From Rhodovulum sp. PH10 (lineage in GTDB: Bacteria; Pseudomonadota; Alphaproteobacteria; Rhizobiales; Xanthobacteraceae), in NCBI RefSeq assembly GCF_000293785.1, contig NZ_AKZI01000019.1, forward strand, positions 62,001-126,000: a stretch of DNA of 64,000 nt. The letters run 5' to 3'. The position numbers and the translations under genes are program-made. The notes under the pieces were generated by a model that worked only from the letters and a program-made list of their open reading frames with translations, did not search any database and was not told where the DNA came from. Positions 45,566 to 56,634 of this stretch are shown piece after piece. How positions within the stretch are numbered: the stretch's first letter is position 1; each line of letters starts with the position of its first letter.

Positions 45566-46380
45566 GCGGGCGGGCGAGCCCGCTGGCGGCGCACGCGGCG
45601 GCGCTGCTCGGGGCGGAGCTGACGCAGGCCGATCCGCTCGCCGGCGGCGATCTGTCGGAAATCTCGCACATCGTGCTCGCCGACGGGCGCGAGGCGATCG
45701 TCAAGGGCGGCCCGGCGCCGCGCACCGAGGCGGCGATGCTGCAGGCGATCGCAAAGGCCGGCGCGCCGGCACCCCGCGTGCTCGCGGTCGACGACGGCTG
45801 TTTGGTGATCGAGCAGCTTTCGACCGGCGGCTCGCTCGGCGGCGCCTGGGGCGATCTCGGAACCGTGCTCGCCCGCCTGCACGCGACCTGCGGCGAACGC
45901 TACGGCTGGACCGAAGACTACGCCTTCGGGCCGGTCGCGATCGAGAACGGCTTTTCCGACGACTGGCCGGCATTCTGGGGCGAGCGTCGCCTGCTGGTGA
46001 ACGGTCCGCATGTTTCGGGCGCGCTCGCGCGCCGGCTGGAAAAGCTCGCCGCCGACCTGCCGAACCGCCTGCCGAAGACGCCAAGAGCCTCGCTGCTGCA
46101 CGGCGACCTGTGGAGCGGCAACGTGCTGGCCGACCACGGCCGCGTCTCCGGGCTGATCGACCCCGCCTGCTACTTTGGCCACGCCGAGGTCGACCTCGCG
46201 ATGCTGTGCCTGTTCGGCCGGCCGTCGGCCTCCTTCTACCAGGCATACACACCGCTCGCGCCGGGCCATGCCGAGCGGCTGCCGATCTACAGCCTGTGGC
46301 CGGCGCTGGTGCATCTGCGGCTGTTCGGCGCCGGCTATCGCGGCATGGTGGAGGGTTTTCTCCAGCAGGCCGGCGTGTGA
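45562..46380 (+). CDS. Fructosamine/ribulosamine 3-kinase family protein
   Basis: 272-aa cytoplasmic kinase of the FN3K family (aminoglycoside-kinase fold), shortened at its N-terminus. Key blocks are GREAIVKGG (the Lys), CLVIEQLSTG, a catalytic loop LLHGDLWSGNVL with the HGD.W.N signature and IDPACYFGHAEVDLAML carrying the metal Asp. It phosphorylates ketoamines on glycated proteins so that they fall off. The GTG start overlaps the phosphatase stop (GTGA), so they are coupled. It is convergent with the P450 gene, only 3 bp away. Confidence 0.9.
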   Translation: MSGRASPLAAHAAALLGAELTQADPLAGGDLSEISHIVLADGREAIVKGGPAPRTEAAMLQAIAKAGAPAPRVLAVDDGCLVIEQLSTGGSLGGAWGDLGTVLARLHATCGERYGWTEDYAFGPVAIENGFSDDWPAFWGERRLLVNGPHVSGALARRLEKLAADLPNRLPKTPRASLLHGDLWSGNVLADHGRVSGLIDPACYFGHAEVDLAMLCLFGRPSASFYQAYTPLAPGHAERLPIYSLWPALVHLRLFGAGYRGMVEGFLQQAGV

Positions 46381-46383
46381 GGC

Positions 46384-47649
46384 TCAGCGCACCGCCTGGA
46401 TCGCGACCAAGAAGCCGCTCGCCGGCAGGGTCGGCAGCTTTGCGAGATCGACCGAGAGGTCCTGGTCCGGCACCTCCCACACGATGTCGCGCGCGAGCGC
46501 GCGGACCATCGTCTTCATCACCGCGATGGTGAGCCATTCGCCCGCGCAGCGGTGGTTCTCGTGGTGCGCGCCGCCGCCCTGCGGGACCATGGTGTAGGCG
46601 TTGCCGGTCCAGCCGAGGAAGCGCTCGGGACGGAACGCCTCGGGGTCCTCCCAGATGCGGCCGTCGTGATCGGTGCCGTAGAGATCGAGGATGAAACGGT
46701 CGCCCTCGTGAAAGGCGTGCTCGCGCCAGGTGAAGGCGGTGCGGGCGACCCCGGCGACGACGGGGAAGAACGGGATGATCCGCCGCACCTCCTGGACGAA
46801 GGCTTCCATATAGGCGTCGTCGCCCGCCACCCGCTCGCGCGTCTCCGGATGCTGGTGCAGCGCCAGCGCGGCGAACACCACGAAGCGGGCGATCGCGACC
46901 GTCGGGCGCAGGATGTTGAGAAGCTCGACCGCGGCGATGTCGGCCGGCAGCAGCGCGCCGCCGCCGTCGCCACCGTTGCCGTCGACACCGTCGCGATGGG
47001 CGGCGATCACCGCGAGCGCGCTCTGCGCGGGCGGCATCGGCCGGCCGGCGCGGACGTCCTCGACCAGGTTGCGCAGATAGCGCTCGGCGCCGCGCCGGAG
47101 CACGCGGGCGGTCCAGTTGGGCGGGCCGATCGTGCCGGCATTGTCGATCATCGCGCCGATCTCGCCGGTGAGGCGGGCGAGGCGCTTCTCGTCGGCCGGC
47201 ACGCCCGCCCAGTCGCACACCACCCGGCACAGGAGCGCGCGCACCTCCTCGTGCAGCGTCACCGTGCGGCCGACCCAGCCGCGCGCCGCCGTGCGCAGGC
47301 CGTCGCCCGCCGCGGCCGCGATCGCCTCGAGCCGCGGCGGCGTCATCAGCGACATCATCATGCCCTTGCGGCGACGGTGCGCCTCGGCGTCGAGAGTGGC
47401 GACGCTGCCCTCGTCCTGCAGCAGCACCAGCGTCGAGCGCGGCAGCGCGCCGACCCGGGTGAAGCGGTCGGGCGTGTAGAACATCTTCGCCGCGTCCTCG
47501 CCGCGCACGCAGTAGAAGCGCCTGCCGAGCAGCCGGGTCTCGAAGATGTCGCTGGCGAACCGCTCGCAGCGGTTGGCGACGAAGCGGTAGCCCTCCGCCT
47601 TGAAGGCGAGCGAGCTGTCGAGGGCGGGATCACGCGGGATCGTCTGCAT
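46384..47649 (-). CDS. CYP152-type cytochrome P450 (fatty-acid peroxygenase)
   Basis: 421-aa soluble P450. The heme-thiolate region PQGGGAHHENHRCAGEWLTI carries C368. The I-helix has NILRPTVAI with R248-P249 where normal P450s have an acid-alcohol pair; this Arg-Pro pair is the hallmark of CYP152 enzymes, in which Arg binds the fatty-acid carboxylate and the enzyme uses H2O2 directly. ExxR is E287-R290 (EVRR), and LYGTDHDGRIWEDPEAFRPERF and VPDQDLSVDL also match the family. Likely product: alpha- or beta-hydroxy fatty acid, or 1-alkene. Its first 20 bases overlap the flavoenzyme gene upstream, so the two form an operon. Confidence 0.92.
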   Translation of the reverse strand: MQTIPRDPALDSSLAFKAEGYRFVANRCERFASDIFETRLLGRRFYCVRGEDAAKMFYTPDRFTRVGALPRSTLVLLQDEGSVATLDAEAHRRRKGMMMSLMTPPRLEAIAAAAGDGLRTAARGWVGRTVTLHEEVRALLCRVVCDWAGVPADEKRLARLTGEIGAMIDNAGTIGPPNWTARVLRRGAERYLRNLVEDVRAGRPMPPAQSALAVIAAHRDGVDGNGGDGGGALLPADIAAVELLNILRPTVAIARFVVFAALALHQHPETRERVAGDDAYMEAFVQEVRRIIPFFPVVAGVARTAFTWREHAFHEGDRFILDLYGTDHDGRIWEDPEAFRPERFLGWTGNAYTMVPQGGGAHHENHRCAGEWLTIAVMKTMVRALARDIVWEVPDQDLSVDLAKLPTLPASGFLVAIQAVR

Positions 47650-48973
47650 CGTGTGTCTCCGAGGGAGTGCGAGGCGCCGGCCCGGCCGGCGCGGCGAGGG
47701 CGAGCATCGACGGGTCGAGCTCGGCGAGCGTTCGGCGGCCCGCGAGCGCGAGCGTCAGGTCGAGGTCGGCCGCGAGATTGTCGATCACCTCGGCGACGCC
47801 GCGCTCGCCCGCCAGCGCCAGCCCGTAGACGTACGGCCGGCCGATCAGCACGGCGGCGGCGCCGAGCGCGATCGCCTTGACGACGTCGGCGCCGGTGCGC
47901 ACGCCGCTGTCGAACAGCACCGGTATTCTGCCGTCGACCGCGCGCACCACCTCCGGCAGCGCCGCAAGCGCGCCGAGCGCGCCGTCCACCTGCCGCCCGC
48001 CGTGGTTCGAGACGACGAGGCCGTCGGCGCCTGCGTCGATCGCCCGCCGCGCGTCGTCCGGATGGACGATGCCCTTGAGGAGGATCGGCAGGCGGGTGCG
48101 CGCGCGCAGGAACGGCAGGTCGTCCCACCGCAGGCTCGGCCGCGAATAGACCGCGAGGAAGCGGCGGATCGCCCGCTGCGCCCGGTCGCTCGCCAGCACC
48201 TCCCACGCGCCGCCCGGCCAGTGCCGCAGCAGCTCGAGCACCGCCGCCAGCGACGGGCGCGGATTTTTTGCGCCGGCGCCGGCGCTCTCCCCGTCTTCGT
48301 CCGGGCCTTCTGCCGGGTCTTCGGCGAGGGCGCGAAACACCGGGTCTGAGAGATAGTTCGCGAGCCCGCGTCCGCGCACGAACGGCAGATAGCCGCCGTC
48401 GAGATCGCGCGGTCGCCAGCCGAGCATGGTGGTGTCGAGCGTCACCACGATCGCCTCGTAGCCGGCCTGCTCGGCGCGCGCGACCAAGCTCTCGGTGAGC
48501 GCGTCGCAGGCCGACCAGTAGAGCTGGAACCAGCGCGGCGCCGACCCGGTCGCCGCGGCGATCTCCTCGAGCGGCCGGCACGCCTGGTTCGACACCACGA
48601 ACGGAATGCCGGCCGCCGCCGCGGCGCGTGCCGCCGGCAGGTCGCCGTCGCGATGGGCGAGGTCGAGCACGCCGATCGGCGCCAACAGCAGCGGCAGCGG
48701 AAGCCGGCGTCCGAACAGCTCCACCGTGAGGTCGCGCTGCGCGGCGCCGGCGAGCATCCGCGGGACGATGCGCCAGCGATCGAAGGCGGCGCGGTTCGCC
48801 GCCATGGTGCGCTCGAGCCCGGCGCCGCCGGCGACATAGGCGGCCGCCTCGCGGCCGAGCGCGGCGATTCCCTTCTGCTCCAGCGCCTGCGCCGACACCG
48901 GCACCGCCGGCCGCCGGCCCGCCATCCCGGACACGAAAAGCCCGGCCTGGCGCGCTCGCCCGCGCGCGGTCAT
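47630..48973 (-). CDS. FMN alpha-hydroxy-acid oxidase/monooxygenase (lactate 2-monooxygenase-like)
   Basis: 447-aa TIM-barrel flavoprotein of the glycolate oxidase/lactate oxidase family. It most resembles lactate 2-monooxygenase in YVAGGAGLERTMAANR, MLGWRPRDLDGGYLPF and SNHGGRQVDGALGALAALPEVV. Active-site residues are Y46, Y152, D180, K300, H324 and R327, with FMN phosphate loops DSGVRTGADVVKA and IGRPYVYGLA. A loop at about 215-240 (AEDPAEGPDEDGES) is unusually acidic. Oxidases of this family release H2O2, while lactate monooxygenase oxidatively decarboxylates. It overlaps the CYP152 gene, which suggests 2-hydroxy fatty acids as substrate (inferred). Confidence 0.87.
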   Translation of the reverse strand: MTARGRARQAGLFVSGMAGRRPAVPVSAQALEQKGIAALGREAAAYVAGGAGLERTMAANRAAFDRWRIVPRMLAGAAQRDLTVELFGRRLPLPLLLAPIGVLDLAHRDGDLPAARAAAAAGIPFVVSNQACRPLEEIAAATGSAPRWFQLYWSACDALTESLVARAEQAGYEAIVVTLDTTMLGWRPRDLDGGYLPFVRGRGLANYLSDPVFRALAEDPAEGPDEDGESAGAGAKNPRPSLAAVLELLRHWPGGAWEVLASDRAQRAIRRFLAVYSRPSLRWDDLPFLRARTRLPILLKGIVHPDDARRAIDAGADGLVVSNHGGRQVDGALGALAALPEVVRAVDGRIPVLFDSGVRTGADVVKAIALGAAAVLIGRPYVYGLALAGERGVAEVIDNLAADLDLTLALAGRRTLAELDPSMLALAAPAGPAPRTPSETHDADDPA

Positions 48974-49167
48974 CGGCCGCACCTTCCGGCCGGCAGCATC
49001 GGGCAGGCGCCGCCCGGCATGGTGCGCGGGACGGGGCTCGGTGCGCCCACCGACACGCGCATGCAGTCGCTCACGGTCCGGGCACGAGGGAGAGCCCTCG
49101 GCGTAAGGTCGTCGAATTCGGGTCGCATGCAGGGACGAACCCGGACGGCGCGCCCGCGGTTCCCCGC

Positions 49168-50223
49168 TCACCGCTCGCCGGAGGCGGCGCCGTGCAGCGC
49201 CGCCCGGTCGCCCAGCACGTGGCCGATATAGACGCGGCGGATCAGCACGATCCACATGGCCGCGAACGGCGTCGCCAGCGCCAGCCCGGTGAGGCCGAAC
49301 AGCGTGCCCATCGCCACCTGCACCGACAAGGTGAGCGCCGGCGGCATCGCGATCGCCCGCTGCTGCACCATCGGCGTGATCAGATAGCTCTCGATCGTCT
49401 GCACCACGACGTGCAGCCCGATGGTCCACAGCGCGAGCTGGAGCCCGCCGGCCTCGAGCGCCACCACCGCATTCGGTGCCGTCGAGAGAAACGGCCCGAT
49501 ATTGGGCAAGAAGGTGATCAGCGCCGACCACAGGCCGAGCGTCAGCGCGAACGGAACGCCCAGCACGTAGAGCCCGATCGTGATCAGGACGCCGATGATC
49601 GCCATCGAGATCAGCCGCCCGATCAGCCACCAGAACAGCGTGTTGCCGATGTCCATCAGCACGCGGCGCGCCTCCGCCCGCCCCTCTTGCGGGAACAGCG
49701 ACACGATCCCGCCGACATACAGCGACGGCTCGATCGCCAGATAGATGCCGACGAACAGGACGATGACGATGTCGGTCGCGGCACCGAGCGCGGTCGTGCC
49801 GACGCTCGACAGGGCACCCGACAGGCTGCCGCTCTGCAGCGCCTCGACGCCGTTGTCCCAGAAGTAGCGGCCGATCGGCGACTGCGAGAACAGGGCGTGC
49901 AGGCGGTCGGTGTAATCGGGGATCTTGGCGGCCGCCTCGCTCATCTGGCCGACCACCTGCGGCATCAGGAACCACGACCAGCCGGCGACCGCGAGCACCG
50001 CGACGAGGAGGATCAGCGCCAGCGTCCAGTCGGGTCCGACGCCGACGCGGCGCGAGATCGCCACCGCCACCTTGCGCAGCATCACCGCCAAGAGCACGGC
50101 GCCGAACACCAGCAGGAGAACGTGACCGAGCAGCCAGAACAGCACGACGAGCACCACCAGCCCGACCGTCGCCGCGGCCAGTCCGAGCAGCGGGACACGC
50201 TGGATGCGGTCGATCACGTTCAC
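49168..50223 (-). CDS. AI-2E family transporter (PerM/TqsA-like)
   Basis: 351-aa inner-membrane protein with about eight hydrophobic segments. TM2-3 encloses a long periplasmic loop (MSEAAAKIPDYTDRLHALF), and the C-terminal half has the family signature LPNIGPFLSTAPNAVVAL and LSVQVAMGTLFGLTGLALATP, seen in all AI-2E proteins. The family name refers to TqsA, an AI-2 exporter in E. coli; other members are Na+/H+ antiporters, so the cargo here is not known. It is read divergently from a small unknown gene; a larger relative lies at 50952-53093. Confidence 0.87.
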   Translation of the reverse strand: MNVIDRIQRVPLLGLAAATVGLVVLVVLFWLLGHVLLLVFGAVLLAVMLRKVAVAISRRVGVGPDWTLALILLVAVLAVAGWSWFLMPQVVGQMSEAAAKIPDYTDRLHALFSQSPIGRYFWDNGVEALQSGSLSGALSSVGTTALGAATDIVIVLFVGIYLAIEPSLYVGGIVSLFPQEGRAEARRVLMDIGNTLFWWLIGRLISMAIIGVLITIGLYVLGVPFALTLGLWSALITFLPNIGPFLSTAPNAVVALEAGGLQLALWTIGLHVVVQTIESYLITPMVQQRAIAMPPALTLSVQVAMGTLFGLTGLALATPFAAMWIVLIRRVYIGHVLGDRAALHGAASGER

Positions 50224-50543
50224 GAAAGGCTCCTCGTCGCCAACGGGTATTCACCGGAACAACCGGCCCGGGCGGGAGAGGTTTCTGCCCGCTCGCCGAC
50301 CAGCGCGTCGGCCGGGCGCGTCGAGCGGGCGACGGACCGCACCCCCGGCGTCCGCCGTCGCGTACCGCTGCCGCGGTGCGGCTCGGATTCTCGGTCCGCC
50401 AGCGCACCGCCCGCGCGGGCGGCCGCGCGCCGGCGGCGGGCCCGGGGACTTGTCCGATCGAGGTCTCCGCAACGGCGGCCCGAGCGGACGCCTCGCGGGA
50501 AAGCGACGCGACCGAGGCCTCACGAACCGAGGTGGAGACGATC
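50224..50543. other. Spacer before the small unknown gene
   Basis: 320 bp. The plus-strand frame of the downstream small gene is open back to 50376, but those codons encode an Arg/Ala-rich tract with no conservation signal, so I do not include them. No promoter or RNA gene was recognised with confidence. Confidence 0.4.
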
Positions 50544-50870
50544 ATGACCAGCGACGACCGAAAGAAGAGGGAGCTGCTCGATCTGGTCGAGCGAAAGGCG
50601 TTCGATCCGGTGATGCACGCGCGGCCCGATGGCCGCTCGCCGGCCGACCGGGACGCGCTCGAGGAGGTGAAGCGCAAGACCGAGTCCGAGATCGAGCGAT
50701 ATCGCGGCTACGACTCCGCCGCGACGCTGGTCGCCAATTTCGAGCGGGACCTGACGTCCGAGCCGGCCAAGCGGGTGCATGCCGAGCTGCGGCGGCTCGA
50801 TCTGCCGACCATCGAGGACATCCGCGACGAGTTCGAGCGCAAGGCGGCCGATCTCGGCGTCGGGGCGTGA
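50544..50870 (+). CDS. Small conserved charged protein of unknown function
   Basis: 108 aa, soluble, strongly charged and helical. It starts MTSDDRKKRELLDLVERKAF and contains ADRDALEEVKRKTESEIERYRG and a C-terminal EDIRDEFERKAADLG. GTGGAG precedes the ATG at 9 bp. It has no signal peptide, TM or cysteine. It lies between two AI-2E transporter genes and is divergent from one and convergent with the other. I do not recognise the family. Confidence 0.7.
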   Translation: MTSDDRKKRELLDLVERKAFDPVMHARPDGRSPADRDALEEVKRKTESEIERYRGYDSAATLVANFERDLTSEPAKRVHAELRRLDLPTIEDIRDEFERKAADLGVGA

Positions 50871-50951
50871 CGGCCTCGCCTGACGATCTCTCCGTGGCGG
50901 TCTCGGGACGCGATGGCCGCGTGGCCGCGGGTACGGGTGACGCGCCGGCGA

Positions 50952-53093
50952 TCACCGCTCCGGCGTGGCGAGCGCCGCGCGGGCGATGCGCTTCGGCAAG
51001 GATTTGTTGGCGGATCGCGACGCGCTCTCCGGCTGGTCCTCCGCCGCGGCGGCATCCTCGTCCCGCGGCTGCTGCGGCGGGGCGTCCCCCTCCGGCCGCT
51101 CCTCGATCGCCTCCTCCGGCAAGGCGTGCTCGCTGGCGGCATCGACGCAGGCATTCACCGCCTCGGTGAGCGACACGGCATAGAGGTCGGCGCCGATCGT
51201 CGCCCGCACGCTCTCGCCCTCGCGCGGGCCGTCGCCCGCCGGCCACAGCCCGACCAGGATTTTCGCGTCCGGAAGCTGTCGGCGCAGCCGCCGCACCAGA
51301 TAACGAACGCGCGACAGATTGCCGGTCGGCTCGATCAGCGAGATGCACACCATCGCCACCTCGTCGGGATCGAAGGTGGCGACATGGACGCGCGACAGCC
51401 GATCGCTCGCCACCTCGCGGGCGCCGATGCCGTGCTTGGCGAGCAGCTGCTTCAGCATTGCGGTGGCCGCCTCGTCGAGCGGGCTCGCCCCGGCGATGCA
51501 CAGCACCGGCACGCCGTGGCGCCAGGCGCCGGTGCGCCGCTCGATCGGCGGCGCGATCCGGCCGGGCGGCGCGGCGGCGGGCTCGGCGTCGGCGCGGTCG
51601 TCGGCGACCGGCCCGTCGTTCTTGCGCGGCGTCGGCACCGGCCGGCGATCGTCGTACTCGTCGAGCTCCTCCACCACCTCGCGCACCGCGTCGCGGATGC
51701 GGGCGAGCCGCTGCGGCCCGAGCACGCCGCGCGATGCGTCGCCGGCGGCGAGCGCGAGGCCGCGCAGCGCCACCTCGTCGTAATAGGACGACAGCGCGCG
51801 CGTCTTCAGCAAGGTCTCGGCCTGGTCCTGCACCTCGTCGGGGTCGCCCGCCAGCATCCGCTGATAGAACGTCTCGGTGGAGGTGAGCGCCGGCCGGTCG
51901 CCGAGCAGCACGTCGAGAAATTCCAGCCGGTCGACGTGACGGCCGAGCACCACCAGGCACAGCGTCAGCGGGGTGGCGAGCAGAAGGCCGATCGGCCCCC
52001 ACAGCCAGGTCCAGAACACCGTGGCGATCAGGACCGACACCGGCGACAGGCCGGTCGAGTGGCCGTAGGCGACCGGCTCCACCGCCTGCCCCATCACCGG
52101 CTCGGTGACCGCGAACAGCGCGCCGGTCCACAGCACCATCGACCAGCCGGGATCGACCGCCGCGGCGACCGCCATCGGCAGGAGCGCGGCGACCCACGCG
52201 CCGACATAGGGCACGAACCGGCACAGTCCGGCGACGATCCCCCACAGCACCGGGCTCGGCAGGCCGATCACGTAGAGGCCGAGCGTGACCAGCAGCCCGA
52301 ACACCGTGTTGAGCGCGAGCTGCATGAGAAAGTAGCGGCTCAGACGGTTCGCGGCGTCGTTGAGGGCGACGGTGGTGCGGTGCAGGTCACGCGAGCCGAA
52401 CAGGCGGATGAAGCGATCGCGCAAGTCCTCCTTCTGGAGGAGGATGAAGGTCGCGAACACCAGCACGAGCCCGAGGGTCGCGAGCGGGCTCAGCACCGGC
52501 GAGGCATAGCGCTGCAGCAGCGCGAAGGTGGAGGAGCCGACCTCCTCGTCCTCGCCCCGCTCGCCGGTGCCGCGTCGCCGCTCGGGCGCGGCGGCCTGCC
52601 GTCCGTCGTCGCCGGGAGCGGGCGTCGCCTCGGGCCGCGACGGCGGCTGAATCCCCTGCGGCGTCTCGGCGATCGGCGGGGCCGGCCGCATCTGCTCGAA
52701 GCGATCGACCAGCGTGGTGATCCGGCCGATCGTCATCTCGCGCACGGTGTCGATCTTGGCGCGGATCGTCGTCTCGTAGCGCGGCAGGTCGCCGGCGAGC
52801 CCGGCGATCTGCGTGCCGATCACGCCGCCGATGCTCGACAATACGGAGAGCGCGACCAGGATCGCCACCAGCACCGCCGGCACCCGGCCGAGCCGCAGCC
52901 AGCGCAGCAGCCGCACCAGCGGCGCCAGCACGAAGGTGAGCAGCACCGCGAGCGTGATCGGCACCAGCACGTCGCGGCCGAGATAGAGCGCCGCCACCAC
53001 CACGACGCAGACCGCGAGCGTCAAGAGGCTGGACAGCGACGGCACCTCCGCCGGGCTCACCCGCGGGACCGCGCCACGCTCGCTCTCGGCCAT
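50952..53093 (-). CDS. AI-2E family transporter with C-terminal B12-binding-like domain
   Basis: 713 aa. Membrane part at about 20-395 with TMs from LLTLAVCVVVVAALY onward. The loop at about 100-195 carries a disordered Pro/Arg/Glu-rich insert (PSRPEATPAPGDDG, RRRGTGERGEDEEV). The family signature is RFVPYVGAWVAALLPMAVAAA. The cytoplasmic C-terminal region (about 400-713) includes an alpha/beta Rossmann-like unit at 527-655 (GVPVLCIAGASPLDEAAT, VHVATFDPDEVAMVCIS, LPDAKILVGLWPAGDG) resembling B12-binding or receiver folds, and ends in a charged tail. AI-2E proteins usually stop near residue 400, so this is a fusion that may sense a cytoplasmic ligand. Confidence 0.85.
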   Translation of the reverse strand: MAESERGAVPRVSPAEVPSLSSLLTLAVCVVVVAALYLGRDVLVPITLAVLLTFVLAPLVRLLRWLRLGRVPAVLVAILVALSVLSSIGGVIGTQIAGLAGDLPRYETTIRAKIDTVREMTIGRITTLVDRFEQMRPAPPIAETPQGIQPPSRPEATPAPGDDGRQAAAPERRRGTGERGEDEEVGSSTFALLQRYASPVLSPLATLGLVLVFATFILLQKEDLRDRFIRLFGSRDLHRTTVALNDAANRLSRYFLMQLALNTVFGLLVTLGLYVIGLPSPVLWGIVAGLCRFVPYVGAWVAALLPMAVAAAVDPGWSMVLWTGALFAVTEPVMGQAVEPVAYGHSTGLSPVSVLIATVFWTWLWGPIGLLLATPLTLCLVVLGRHVDRLEFLDVLLGDRPALTSTETFYQRMLAGDPDEVQDQAETLLKTRALSSYYDEVALRGLALAAGDASRGVLGPQRLARIRDAVREVVEELDEYDDRRPVPTPRKNDGPVADDRADAEPAAAPPGRIAPPIERRTGAWRHGVPVLCIAGASPLDEAATAMLKQLLAKHGIGAREVASDRLSRVHVATFDPDEVAMVCISLIEPTGNLSRVRYLVRRLRRQLPDAKILVGLWPAGDGPREGESVRATIGADLYAVSLTEAVNACVDAASEHALPEEAIEERPEGDAPPQQPRDEDAAAAEDQPESASRSANKSLPKRIARAALATPER

Positions 53094-53379
53094 TGGTCGT
53101 CTCCGTCGCGCACCGCTGGGGCTCGGCCGATCACGGCCGGGATCGAAGCGCCGGGCGGCGCCGCGCTAGACAACGCCGCAGCGCGGGAACGGTGCCATGG
53201 TCGTCGGCATGTTTTCCGCGCCGACCCGTCGGCCCGCCCGCCGCCGTGCACCGGTCGTCCCCGTCGCCGTGGAGTAGATGGAACTTTGCGCGAAGGGGCG
53301 GGTTGTAAACCGCATTTTTCCGAGTGCGCAGCGATGCGCCGGCCGGGCACCCCGCCACGGCCTCCCTGGAGAACGATCG
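53094..53379. other. Divergent spacer before glgX
   Basis: 286 bp between the large AI-2E gene and glgX. The glgX frame is open from an ATG at 53278 (MELCAKGRVVNRIF), but ATG 53380 has the better Shine-Dalgarno (TGGAGAA). No strong -35/-10 pair was identified on either strand. Confidence 0.4.
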
Positions 53380-55821
<2,442 letters not shown>

Positions 55822-55845
55822 TCTCGTCCTGCTGCGGACGACACG

Positions 55846-55878
55846 AAAAACGGGGCGCCCGCGAGCGCCCCGTTTTTT
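55846..55878. terminator. Bidirectional rho-independent terminator
   Basis: CGGGGCGC (55851-55858) pairs with GCGCCCCG (55865-55872) over 8 bp around a six-base loop. Six T follow (55873-55878), and on the other strand five T (opposite 55846-55850). It ends both glgX and the convergent DUF4167 gene. Confidence 0.9.
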
Positions 55879-55923
55879 ATCGTTCTCGTTCTTTCGGTCG
55901 GTCGCGCGGCTGCGCGGAAAAAA

Positions 55924-56634
55924 TCACTCGGTCGCGGGGCCCGGCGCGGGGGCCGCCATCTCCTCGCCGCCCTCGGCGCCTTCGCCGCGCGTGGTGGTGC
56001 GGTGACGCCGGCGGCGGCGATGCAGCGGGAAGCGGTCGCCGTTCTGCCCGGCCTCGCCGTCGGCGGCGGCAGCCGCGGCAGCGCCGTTCTGCGCGAATGC
56101 CGGGGCCGCCTGCTGCGCCGGCGCGGGCGCGCCGGTGACGAACGACGGCAGCCGCCCGATGTCGTCGTCGCTCTGCGCCGGCTGTGGCTGCGGCTGACGG
56201 ACATAGGCCTGCTCGCGCGGCACGAAGAACTGCGCGTCGCGCGGCAGATAAGGCTGCGGATCGCGGGTGCCGAACGCCGGCTGCTCGCCCTGCGCCGCGG
56301 TCGGCATGCCCGGCTCGTCGTCGCCCTCGTCGAACAGATCGTCGCGATCGCCCGCGCCGCCCTCGTTGCGGAAAAAGCCCGGGGTTTGCCGGAACTGCTC
56401 CTGTGCGGCGGCGATCAGACGGAGATAATGCTCGGCATGTTGAAAGTAGTTTTCCGCCGAAACCGGATCACCGGAGGCCTGCGCATCGCGCGCGAGCTGC
56501 ATGTACTTCTCGGCGATGTGCGACGCGGTACCGCGAATCTTCACGTCCGGGCCGTTCGACTCGTACACCCGCGTGAGCGGATTGTGGCTCTTGCGGTTGC
56601 GCCCCCGCATGCGCTTGTTCTGACCGTTTCTCAT
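55924..56634 (-). CDS. DUF4167 domain-containing protein
   Basis: 236 aa. The DUF4167 core is the first 85 residues: basic start RNGQNKRMRGRNRKSHNPL, then VYESNGPDVKIRGTASHIAEKYMQLARDA (seen as GPDVKIRGTASHIAEKY) and YFQHAEHYLRLIA. The rest is disordered, rich in Gln, Pro, Ala and Asp, and has a very basic patch HRRRRRHRTTTR near the end. It resembles RNA-binding proteins; the gene is conserved next to prmC-prfA in Hyphomicrobiales. ATG 56634 matches the family start. Function unknown. Confidence 0.88.
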   Translation of the reverse strand: MRNGQNKRMRGRNRKSHNPLTRVYESNGPDVKIRGTASHIAEKYMQLARDAQASGDPVSAENYFQHAEHYLRLIAAAQEQFRQTPGFFRNEGGAGDRDDLFDEGDDEPGMPTAAQGEQPAFGTRDPQPYLPRDAQFFVPREQAYVRQPQPQPAQSDDDIGRLPSFVTGAPAPAQQAAPAFAQNGAAAAAAADGEAGQNGDRFPLHRRRRRHRTTTRGEGAEGGEEMAAPAPGPATE

